Below are positions 1 through 7,206 of a stretch of 64,000 bases of DNA, in pieces. Below the pieces are notes generated by a model, which saw only the letters and a program-made list of their open reading frames with translations, was not told where the DNA came from and did no database searches. A program made the position numbers and the translations under genes. Position 1 is the stretch's first letter. Each line of letters begins with the position of its first letter. The stretch is from Gammaproteobacteria bacterium (lineage in GTDB: Bacteria > Pseudomonadota > Gammaproteobacteria > Pseudomonadales > Pseudohongiellaceae): assembly GCA_030654835.1 (NCBI GenBank), contig JAURWS010000013.1, positions 1 to 64,000 on the forward strand, in the 5' to 3' direction.

Positions 1-1260
1 AGCTGCATCGACAGAAACACCCCCACGGGCGTGGGGAAGACAATTCAGCCTGAGTCCCAAGCTCCATGAAGTCGGAAACACCCCCACGGGCGTGGGGAAG
101 ACGCGTCATAGGTGACGGTCTGCGAGCCATACGGGGAAACACCCCCACGGGCGTGGGGAAGACTGACCGACTTTTAAGCGTAGACCCTTTCTGGAAGAAA
201 CACCCCCACGGGCGTGGGGAAGACGATTCAAAGATAGAAGTTTCCACTGACGACAGGGAAACACCCCCACGGGCGTGGGGAAGACGCCAACACACAGACC
301 AAGAAAACGAACGATCAGGAAACACCCCCACGGGCGTGGGGAAGACGTCTGGCGAGTACACGACGCGCCCGCTGGTGAAGAAACACCCCCACGGGCGTGG
401 GGAAGACCCGCAACCTGAAGCTGCTGGCAAAGTCGATGGAGAAACACCCCCACGGGCGTGGGGAAGACGATCACGTTTGGTCGAAAGCCAGCGCAGTGCT
501 AGAAACACCCCCACGGGCGTGGGGAAGACCTTTCGGCGCTCAGACAGTCGCTGACACTAAAAGAAACACCCCCACGGGCGTGGGGAAGACCGGAAAGAAT
601 TGGAAGGAATTCGGGAGCCTGTAGAAACACCCCCACGGGCGTGGGGAAGACTGCGCGCCATATGACCGCCTGCCAAAGGAGATAGAAACACCCCCACGGG
701 CGTGGGGAAGACCTCACCGCTGAGAGGTTGCCAAGGTGCAGCGTGGAAACACCCCCACGGGCGTGGGGAAGACAGATCGACTCGCTGATGAAAAACCAAG
801 GGCAGAGAAACACCCCCACGGGCGTGGGGAAGACTTCATATGCTCCATGAAATTCTGGAAGGTGCGAGAAACACCCCCACGGGCGTGGGGAAGACGACAC
901 CATTAGGGCGCTTAACAGTCAGTGTCAGGAAACACCCCCACGGGCGTGGGGAAGACGCACTGCTGGCTGTGGGCGGAGATACAGCTTAGGAAACACCCCC
1001 ACGGGCGTGGGGAAGACGTCAGCTCTCCCGCGATAATGGCGACAGCAAAGAAACACCCCCACGGGCGTGGGGAAGACCGTCTGGGATGATGAATTCCTGG
1101 GTGGCAGCTAGAAACACCCCCACGGGCGTGGGGAAGACCTGAAGGCAGACATCGAAAACGGCGACATGGAGGAAACACCCCCACGGGCGTGGGGAAGACG
1201 CGCATCGAGCGCGGGAGCCTTGCGAAACATCAGAAACACCCCCACGGGCGTGGGGAAGAC
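1..1260 (-). CRISPR. Type I-E CRISPR array, 21 repeats, open at left edge
   Basis: Twenty-one identical 28-nt repeats start at 14, 75, 136 and so on to 1233. On the minus strand they begin GTCTTCCCCACGCCCGTGGG, with the CCCCACG/CGTGGGG stem typical of type I-E. The twenty spacers are 33 nt, except 32 nt for 1018-1049. The repeats show no decay that I can see. Bases 1-13 are a partial spacer, so the array continues left of the window. Repeat orientation, the cas operon and the leader at 1261-1316 all put transcription on the minus strand, so the newest spacers lie at the right end. The base just left of every repeat on the plus strand is a purine, so the functional repeat is probably 29 nt with a pyrimidine last base. 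ORFs called within the array are artefacts. Confidence 0.98.
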
Positions 1261-1316
1261 ACCAACATCTTGTTAAAGAACGTTACATAACCACAATCCG
1301 TTGTGGTCTACAACTT
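1261..1316 (-). promoter_or_regulatory. CRISPR leader
   Basis: The 56 bases between the cas2 stop and the first leader-side repeat sit where a type I-E leader belongs. They contain a 7-bp perfect dyad (ACCACAA-TCCG-TTGTGGT, 1290-1307). Near the repeat, the minus strand reads TAACAAGATGTTG (1263-1275), one mismatch from the IHF consensus WATCAANNNNTTR. IHF bending of the leader is required for type I-E spacer integration in E. coli, so this fits, but the site lies closer to the repeat than in E. coli. A weak promoter (TTGTAG, then TTATGT or TATGTA) may straddle the dyad. Leader position is well supported; the IHF and promoter assignments are inference. Confidence 0.6.
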
Positions 1317-1619
1317 TTACACAATCGCAGGTTCAACCTTACCATCCTTCTCTACCACCAACTGCAACCCCGATATCTCGGTAACACTGCGATTAGTATC
1401 ACCAATACCGCGAATTTCGTATCCGGGTGTTTCGGGGATACGACGAAACACCATCAATCCGCTTTCACGTGGACAGTGGCCGTGCAGATACTCCACAACT
1501 TTCTTGGCAACTGCGTCCTTTACCCCGGAAACAAACACATTAGGGCGTGGTTCAATAAACCAGAGCTTCATACGCCCACGCACAGCGGGCGGCAAATCAT
1601 TGGCTATCACTACGAGCAT
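1317..1619 (-). CDS. cas2: CRISPR-associated protein Cas2, type I-E
   Basis: 100-aa Cas2e, the small dimer that bridges two Cas1 dimers to form the spacer integrase. The N-terminus MLVVIANDLPPAVRGRMKLW and the following IEPRPNVFVSG match the Cas2e pattern (VVVxxxxPxxxRGxLxxWxxE..GVFVG). E. coli Cas2 is 94 aa, so the gene is full length. The first 23 nt overlap the end of cas1, which indicates translational coupling. It is the last gene of the operon, and its stop lies 56 bases from the array. Confidence 0.95.
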   Translation of the reverse strand: MLVVIANDLPPAVRGRMKLWFIEPRPNVFVSGVKDAVAKKVVEYLHGHCPRESGLMVFRRIPETPGYEIRGIGDTNRSVTEISGLQLVVEKDGKVEPAIV

Positions 1620-2508
1620 TCTTTACTCCCAGAATGTGCTCAATATCTGAGCCGACTTTTCCCAGCAAATCTGTGTCAATGACGCGCTGTCGAAACGCAC
1701 CGGATACTTTGTGCTTGTTATAGTTGCCAGCCATTTCAAGTGTTAGCGAGAACGCGAGATCAATACAAAGATGCTCTTTGTATAAGTCAGCCAGATCATA
1801 GACAAAGGGAAGTGGGCTACCTGAATGGATAAACCCGATATGTGGCGAATAGCCCATGCTGTGCACGGCTGAACTTAAAATCCCGTAAAGCGCAGCATTA
1901 CTTGAGGTGAGCACTCGATTCGTGATGTCACCCAGCTCAAATTTGCCCGGCGTGTAGCTGCGTCCTTTCCAGCCGACCCCGTACTGTTGCCCCTTTTGTT
2001 CATACAGCGCACGTACACGGTAGCCTTCCATGCCCATCATCTCTTTCAGAGATTTGTTGGCCAAATCCGCTTCGGGGAAGCGCTTGGCGAACATGCGCCG
2101 GGCCACTTCTACAGATTTTCTTGGATCTGCGGAAAGCTTCATTTGTTCGCGCAAATTTCGCGTATCAGACGCAGGCGTCTGTCCGCTGGCGTAAAACAGC
2201 AGGCTATCTTCCCCCACCCAGCACAAGCTGCAATTGGACTGCGCGATGACCTTGACAGCCTCATGAGTGATGCTGGTGCCGGGCCCCAACAACAGGCAGT
2301 TCAGTGTGGCAATAGGCAAGCGTATTACATTCGCTTCGCTGTCTATCCATTTGACACTGGAATCGTCGATTTCCAAGCGTCCGCGTTCGAGGTAGATAAA
2401 GGGATACTTATCTTTCACCTGCGGCAGACTGTCGCGCGTGACTTTGATCAGCAACCTGTTTGAGGTCGTCTTTACCTGAGCTGCTTTTGTCTGCACCTCA
2501 TCGGGCAT
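1597..2508 (-). CDS. cas1: CRISPR-associated endonuclease Cas1, type I-E
   Basis: 303-aa integrase subunit that inserts prespacers at the leader end of the array. The metal-binding residues are in place at about Glu161 (GMEGYRVR), His228 (HIGFIHSG) and Asp241 (YDLADLYK), with the same spacing as E141/H208/D221 of E. coli Cas1. The length matches the family (E. coli 305 aa). The ATG overlaps the end of cas5e by 11 nt, and the 3' end overlaps cas2. All features suggest an active protein. Confidence 0.97.
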   Translation of the reverse strand: MPDEVQTKAAQVKTTSNRLLIKVTRDSLPQVKDKYPFIYLERGRLEIDDSSVKWIDSEANVIRLPIATLNCLLLGPGTSITHEAVKVIAQSNCSLCWVGEDSLLFYASGQTPASDTRNLREQMKLSADPRKSVEVARRMFAKRFPEADLANKSLKEMMGMEGYRVRALYEQKGQQYGVGWKGRSYTPGKFELGDITNRVLTSSNAALYGILSSAVHSMGYSPHIGFIHSGSPLPFVYDLADLYKEHLCIDLAFSLTLEMAGNYNKHKVSGAFRQRVIDTDLLGKVGSDIEHILGVKNARSDSQ

Positions 2509-3226
2509 GAATTAAACTCACTTGCCGATCACGATAGCGCTTGTCCTCACCAAATTGCACAGGAACATCGTTGAGCGTGAATACTTCGTCAGCTTCCCCT
2601 TCGCTCAGCAGGCCTTGTACTACTCTGAAATCCTCTCTGCGCTCTTTCTGCATGGCGATAGATTCCGCGAGCTCAAGTGCATGAGCTTCAGAGTCGAATT
2701 TGCCACGATAAACAAAGTCAGTTGGTGTGCAGTTCTTTCGACCCAGATAAATGCTCCATGCTGGATTCTGCAAGGCTGATGTGATCGTATCAGCTCTTTC
2801 GATGGGGATTTCCACAGCTACTGCAAAAGCGGAGTCCTGCAGATAGTAGCGATAGGTTAATTTCGAGCCTCCAGCTGCTGGTTTACCATCCGCTGTTTTG
2901 GGGATCATCATGTTGGCCCAAGCACCTTGCTTCTCGTACCCGCTGCCGACCATATGGAAATCGCGCAATAGCGGTTCACGTTCCTGCTTGACCGCCTCCT
3001 CGCCGATATGCCTGCAGCGTGCAAAAGAAATTACGGTTTGGTTGAGTGCAGCAAATTCAGACAGTAATTCACGTTGCTCGCCTCCGGCGCCTAATGCGGA
3101 GCACACGAGCCCGAGTACACCCGACTTCGTTGGAAATGCCTGGGTGTCCCGTCGCCCGAACTTGGAATCGGAGCCCCAGGATTGCAGGGGTGCCTCGAAC
3201 CATAGCAAGAGGTAGGGGTTAGGCAT
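2498..3226 (-). CDS. cas5e: Cascade subunit Cas5e (CasD)
   Basis: 242-aa RAMP-fold protein that caps the 5' handle of the crRNA in Cascade. The N-terminus PYLLLWFEAPLQSWG and the following FPTKSGVLGLVCSALG are the hallmark of Cas5e. I chose the ATG at 3226, which overlaps the cas7e stop by 8 nt and has a GAGGA ribosome site 8 nt upstream; the ORF track began at a TTG at 3244. It sits between cas7e and cas1. Confidence 0.93.
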   Translation of the reverse strand: MPNPYLLLWFEAPLQSWGSDSKFGRRDTQAFPTKSGVLGLVCSALGAGGEQRELLSEFAALNQTVISFARCRHIGEEAVKQEREPLLRDFHMVGSGYEKQGAWANMMIPKTADGKPAAGGSKLTYRYYLQDSAFAVAVEIPIERADTITSALQNPAWSIYLGRKNCTPTDFVYRGKFDSEAHALELAESIAMQKERREDFRVVQGLLSEGEADEVFTLNDVPVQFGEDKRYRDRQVSLIHAR

Positions 3227-4400
3227 TTGCTTTGTCCTCAACAATGCATCCTTCGGCGTGCGATTTCAGTGCTGCAATAAGCTGGTCAATGTTGAAGTTT
3301 TCATCCTGGCCATACGTGTATTCCGCCTGTTTGCCAAAAAGGCTGCCGTGCAGTTTTTCCTGCTTTGAGAGATATCGAGTCATCTCATCAATGCTGGACT
3401 GAATAAAGCCGCCGTCTTTCGATTTGACTGCAGTTTCAAATGGGACTTGCAAGCCTTGGCCCTTACGAACCAGGATTTTGGCGAACTCCCAAGGTGATGC
3501 TCCTGACTGTGTGGTTTGTCGTGCTGAAGGCACAGCAACGAATAATGCCTTAGTGAAGGCTTCAACGGCATCCGGTACATTTTGCCCTGCCAATGTTTGG
3601 CAGAGTTGTCCGAGGTCCAGGCATACATAGCGATAGTACGTGGCAGAGTTGAATTCCAGACTTCCCATGTGCGCTGATCCGGGTGCTGGATCAATATCGT
3701 CCAATGCAGTGAAGAACTCTACTTCGTTGGTAGCCTTGTGAGTGGAGATAGCGTGTGAGAAGGAAACCGCTGCTTGAACGTCCATGCTTGCAGCCTGGGC
3801 AACCATTCTCCCGAACAAAGCGATGTCAATCCCATCAATGGATTCAGAGGTCTTCCCAATCAAGTCCGCAACTTCTTTTGCCTGCTTTTTCTGGTCCTTT
3901 TGAGAGATGACATCACTTGGATTGAAACCCCTTTCAGCGAAAGCGGCTGCCAGAATTGAGACCTCATTAGGGCTCAAAAAGAGCAAAGTATCGGTCTTGT
4001 CACCTCCGTCTGACTCTGATGAGGCCTCTTCTGACTGGGGTTCTATAGCAGCTTCCTTTCCCTTTTTTTGTTTGGGTTCCGTTTTCTTCTTGATAAAGGC
4101 TCCTTCGATCTTGTCGCCACATGCTTGTGCCTGCTCAGGAGTCGCACCCAGTTCCTTGCAAGCTTTTGAAATGAGCACACTGATCAGTTTTGTACGAGTA
4201 CCGTGTATTATCCCCAGCTCATGCATTGCCATTCTCACAGGCCGCTTCCACGCTTGTGAACTCACTCTCGCTCTTTGTACTCCTCCAACCATGGCGGTTT
4301 TCGGTGCGCCAACGTCGTCTCGATTAAGACAGGTTACCGGAAAAGATTGCAGAATATGAAACTCCACTCGAACGTTCTTCAGTGCGTTACTAATCGTCAT
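3219..4400 (-). CDS. cas7e: Cascade backbone subunit Cas7e (CasC)
   Basis: 393-aa backbone protein, six copies of which coat the crRNA spacer in Cascade. The conserved start VEFHILQSFPVTCLNRDDVGAPK followed by GVQRARVSSQAWKRPVR is diagnostic. The ATG at 4400 has an AAAGG site 8 nt upstream and replaces the 46-aa longer ORF of the track. The protein is about 30 aa longer than E. coli CasC (363 aa). Most of the excess is a Lys-rich then Glu/Ser-rich, probably disordered insert (about residues 105-140, FIKKKTEPKQKKGKEAA). Confidence 0.94.
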   Translation of the reverse strand: MTISNALKNVRVEFHILQSFPVTCLNRDDVGAPKTAMVGGVQRARVSSQAWKRPVRMAMHELGIIHGTRTKLISVLISKACKELGATPEQAQACGDKIEGAFIKKKTEPKQKKGKEAAIEPQSEEASSESDGGDKTDTLLFLSPNEVSILAAAFAERGFNPSDVISQKDQKKQAKEVADLIGKTSESIDGIDIALFGRMVAQAASMDVQAAVSFSHAISTHKATNEVEFFTALDDIDPAPGSAHMGSLEFNSATYYRYVCLDLGQLCQTLAGQNVPDAVEAFTKALFVAVPSARQTTQSGASPWEFAKILVRKGQGLQVPFETAVKSKDGGFIQSSIDEMTRYLSKQEKLHGSLFGKQAEYTYGQDENFNIDQLIAALKSHAEGCIVEDKANA

Positions 4401-4446
4401 GTTGTATACCTTTTTAATGATTGAATTTTGAAATGAGCCAGCTGAT

Positions 4447-5088
4447 CTAAAGCGGTTGTATTTGCAAGAGCCCAAAGCCAAACGCCCGGCCCCGTCCAAT
4501 TCCCTGAGTAAAACTTTTGGTGAAACGTTCTCGGTCAACGACTGTCAGTTCTCCCTTGAGTGTTGCGCTGCCATGTGTGACGACTTTTCCACCCTTCTCG
4601 AAAGTCTGTACTCCAAGATTTTCCGTCTGCAGGTTGATAGGATTGACGCTGAAGCCCCATGATTCCGGTGCGCGTTCCTTGAACCATTGCTCAATTGCTT
4701 CTCTTCCGCGAATAGGGACGACTTTCCCTGTTTTTTTGTCGCGCTTTCCAGGATTCAGTGTTATCTCAAAGGCGTAGGATTCATGTGTTAGAAAAGCCTT
4801 ATGGACAGGTTTTGTTTGCACTGTGCCGAATTGCGGGGTCTGGTGCGGCTTGCGGTTGGAGAGCATCAGAATTCGTCGGTTATTGAAATCACCACCTTTG
4901 TCAGCGTAAACAATGCCGCTAGGCGTACTATTCTGTTTCTCCTCAACCGAGCGAATGTCGCCAAACAAGCCATATACAACTTTGTGCAGTGAGTAGGCGT
5001 CTTTGATGTTCAGGACTTTCACGTCCGAGCGGTTTAAGTCCAATACGCTGGCATATGCCAGAATACTGTCTAGAGTTTGCTCACTCAT
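4447..5088 (-). CDS. cas6e: crRNA-processing endoribonuclease Cas6e (CasE)
   Basis: 213-aa nuclease that cuts each repeat and stays bound to the 3' hairpin. The glycine-rich C-terminal motif GIGRGRAFGFGLLQIQPL is the RAMP signature of Cas6e. His35 in DAYSLHKVVYGLF is the likely catalytic histidine (His20 in E. coli). The start MSEQTLDSILAYAS at 5088 overlaps the cse2 end by 8 nt; the track's longer N-terminus (RRVRIKSRHAGRK) is out-of-frame cse2 sequence. The gene lies between cse2 and cas7e, whereas in E. coli it follows cas5e. Confidence 0.9.
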   Translation of the reverse strand: MSEQTLDSILAYASVLDLNRSDVKVLNIKDAYSLHKVVYGLFGDIRSVEEKQNSTPSGIVYADKGGDFNNRRILMLSNRKPHQTPQFGTVQTKPVHKAFLTHESYAFEITLNPGKRDKKTGKVVPIRGREAIEQWFKERAPESWGFSVNPINLQTENLGVQTFEKGGKVVTHGSATLKGELTVVDRERFTKSFTQGIGRGRAFGFGLLQIQPL

Positions 5089-5635
5089 CCTTCTCGCCCT
5101 CAATCGATTTTCCGTAAAACCCTTGCGCCCAGCGTGCCTTGATTTGATTCTGACTCTCCTCACGACTGAACCAGAGCAGATCGTCGAGTAAGCTGGCGTA
5201 GTCCAGAGCAACATTGCCCTTTGCTTCAATCAAGCTGAATAGGGGGCGCAATATGCGACAGGCCTCAGCTGTGGTCTCACAAGCTAATAAGCGTCGCAAT
5301 TTCGCCTTGGCTTGATCATTGTTATTGCCACCCTCGTAACAACAGGCGATGGCATGACCAATTTTTACAGTACCATTACCAGTGGCATTCTTGCGCGCGA
5401 TGGCGGCTCCGATAGTCGCATAGGGTAGTCGCTGATTCTTGTATTGCAGATTGACGTTGAACCCAGCCAATACCTCCCAGCTCTGAATTTCAGTAGTGGG
5501 ATTGTCTGCTCGCTTAAGAGCAGCACGAATACCAGTGCTGGCTTGACAGCGCTTGATGACGTACTCAACAAACGCCAGGCTTTTGCTGTTGTGAGCACCT
5601 TTCTTCCGAATCGTTTCTTCTGCGTCTGTGTTCAT
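5081..5635 (-). CDS. cse2: Cascade small subunit Cse2 (CasB)
   Basis: 184-aa, mostly helical small subunit, two copies of which stabilise the non-target strand in Cascade. It was identified from position directly after cse1 and from the pattern SWEVLAGFNVN...YATIGAAIARK and the conserved C-terminal LLRRLLACETTAEACRILRPL. E. coli CasB is 160 aa. Its ATG overlaps the cse1 stop as ATGA, a typical coupling arrangement. Confidence 0.9.
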   Translation of the reverse strand: MNTDAEETIRKKGAHNSKSLAFVEYVIKRCQASTGIRAALKRADNPTTEIQSWEVLAGFNVNLQYKNQRLPYATIGAAIARKNATGNGTVKIGHAIACCYEGGNNNDQAKAKLRRLLACETTAEACRILRPLFSLIEAKGNVALDYASLLDDLLWFSREESQNQIKARWAQGFYGKSIEGEKDE

Positions 5636-7164
5636 GCGGCATCCTTCATTGCGTCTTTAAGGTACTTGCTTAAATTGGGTCGATTTTTCGCCCATGCATC
5701 GATTTGTCGAGCGGTGTCCATCGGGCAATAGGTGTCGTAGGCTTTGTACGCGAAAGAAGCAAAGGAATTTCGTAATTGAAAAACCATTTCAGCATCGTCG
5801 GAGTGGGTTACCAATTTTTGAAACTGGCGCTCGCAGAGTTGCCAGTACAAATCTTGCGCCTTCCTCTTGAGCGAATCAGCTCGCTTATCTCTTTCCTTAC
5901 TATCCCGAATTTCCCTTCTATTGCATTGGTACACAGCAGCGGCCAGCTTTTGGGAATTTTCCTCAAGATGTTTCATTTCCCTAGTAAAACTTCCAAACCA
6001 CGAACTTCCACTGCCTGTTAGATATGCCGGGGAAGGGAGGTTGACGATTGACTCAATTAAGTCGTCTTCGCCCCGGCACTTCTGATCCTTCATTGATGAT
6101 GTAACTTTCAGTCCTCCTGACCAAATTCCGATAGGGTGAGCATACGATTTCAACCTCGATATTCCAACGCGAAGCTGAGCACAGTTGTATCCATCTTGGC
6201 CTGCGGTGTTTAGAAATGAAAGTAAAGCGGTAAGCTCCCTCCAGGGTTTCTTGTTCACATTGAGAAGCAAGGGGCGTCTTCCGTTTCCTGCTATTTCAAT
6301 ACTGATGCTGGGTTCATACCAGCCATCCTTGCAAGACGGATACTGCAAGCCCTCAGAAAAAAATATTTTTGAATCTTCTAACAACATGAAGCGGGACATT
6401 CCTACGAGACACCCCAAATAAGAGGACGCCAATGAGTCAGTGTATTCGCTGTTTCGCGACTGCCAGTCATGCTCCCAGGGAGGTGAACCCAGTCCACACG
6501 TCCAGTTCACCGTCTGGCCTATAAACTGCCTTGTCATTACGTTCATCCATAATGTTTCTTGTAAAAAACGCCCAGCTAAATAGGAGTGTACGTAACCAAA
6601 GCTGTTACCGACTCCTGGACCCGAAGTCGTGCATGAGATCGGTGACCTCCCAGCTATTTGTTTAATTACCGCAGATGATCTCAGGGACATGTTCAATTGG
6701 GTGATTAAGAACATTGCCTGCTCTGCCAAGTCTATCTCGCGCAAAATGCTAGATTGAGTTAAAAGCGTAGCGGTTACTGATGGCAACGATGGGTAGTAGC
6801 TATAGCCAATGGGGACAGGAGATTTTTCTTTTTCATTTTGAATGTCGTTCTTTAAATTAGGTATCTGCAAAAATGGTCGCTCACCATACAAATAGAAACG
6901 GTCATGCCATTGGTCAAGATATTCCAGACACTTTGTGGCAAGACCGCCGCTGTCCAGTGCGGCCCAGTCCTCATCGTCCTCCGGGGTACCGGCCGATTGT
7001 ACGATTGCCAGTAGTAGTTTTGTGAGCGAGATCTTTTGTACAGGGTTGCCGCCCAATGCCCGATATTCCGGATTGCTGAAAACTTGTCGCAGACTCACTC
7101 GGCCCACGTCCACAATCGGAATCCATGGTTCGTCGATCAGATTAAAGCGGTTCTCTGTGCTCAC
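5632..7164 (-). CDS. cse1: Cascade large subunit Cse1 (Cas8e, CasA)
   Basis: 510-aa large subunit that recognises the PAM and recruits Cas3. The N-terminus FNLIDEPWIPIVDVGRVSLRQVF and the later GYSYYPSLPSVTATLL and WTCGLGSPPWE fit Cse1 (E. coli 502 aa). I prefer the GTG at 7164, which has AGAGGA 8 nt upstream, over the TTG at 7194 in the ORF track. The gene lies 42 nt after cas3 and is translationally coupled to cse2. It is visibly richer in A+T than the flanking housekeeping genes. Confidence 0.93.
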   Translation of the reverse strand: MSTENRFNLIDEPWIPIVDVGRVSLRQVFSNPEYRALGGNPVQKISLTKLLLAIVQSAGTPEDDEDWAALDSGGLATKCLEYLDQWHDRFYLYGERPFLQIPNLKNDIQNEKEKSPVPIGYSYYPSLPSVTATLLTQSSILREIDLAEQAMFLITQLNMSLRSSAVIKQIAGRSPISCTTSGPGVGNSFGYVHSYLAGRFLQETLWMNVMTRQFIGQTVNWTCGLGSPPWEHDWQSRNSEYTDSLASSYLGCLVGMSRFMLLEDSKIFFSEGLQYPSCKDGWYEPSISIEIAGNGRRPLLLNVNKKPWRELTALLSFLNTAGQDGYNCAQLRVGISRLKSYAHPIGIWSGGLKVTSSMKDQKCRGEDDLIESIVNLPSPAYLTGSGSSWFGSFTREMKHLEENSQKLAAAVYQCNRREIRDSKERDKRADSLKRKAQDLYWQLCERQFQKLVTHSDDAEMVFQLRNSFASFAYKAYDTYCPMDTARQIDAWAKNRPNLSKYLKDAMKDAA

Positions 7165-7206
7165 ACTTTTCGTCCTCTGATTTTCTTCGTTCAATAGAAT
7201 GATTCT

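Noticed and set aside
66-1205. ORFs of 75-162 aa across the CRISPR array on both strands
   Set aside because: They consist of repeat translations such as NTPTGVGKT and SSPRPWGC with spacer pieces; no gene.
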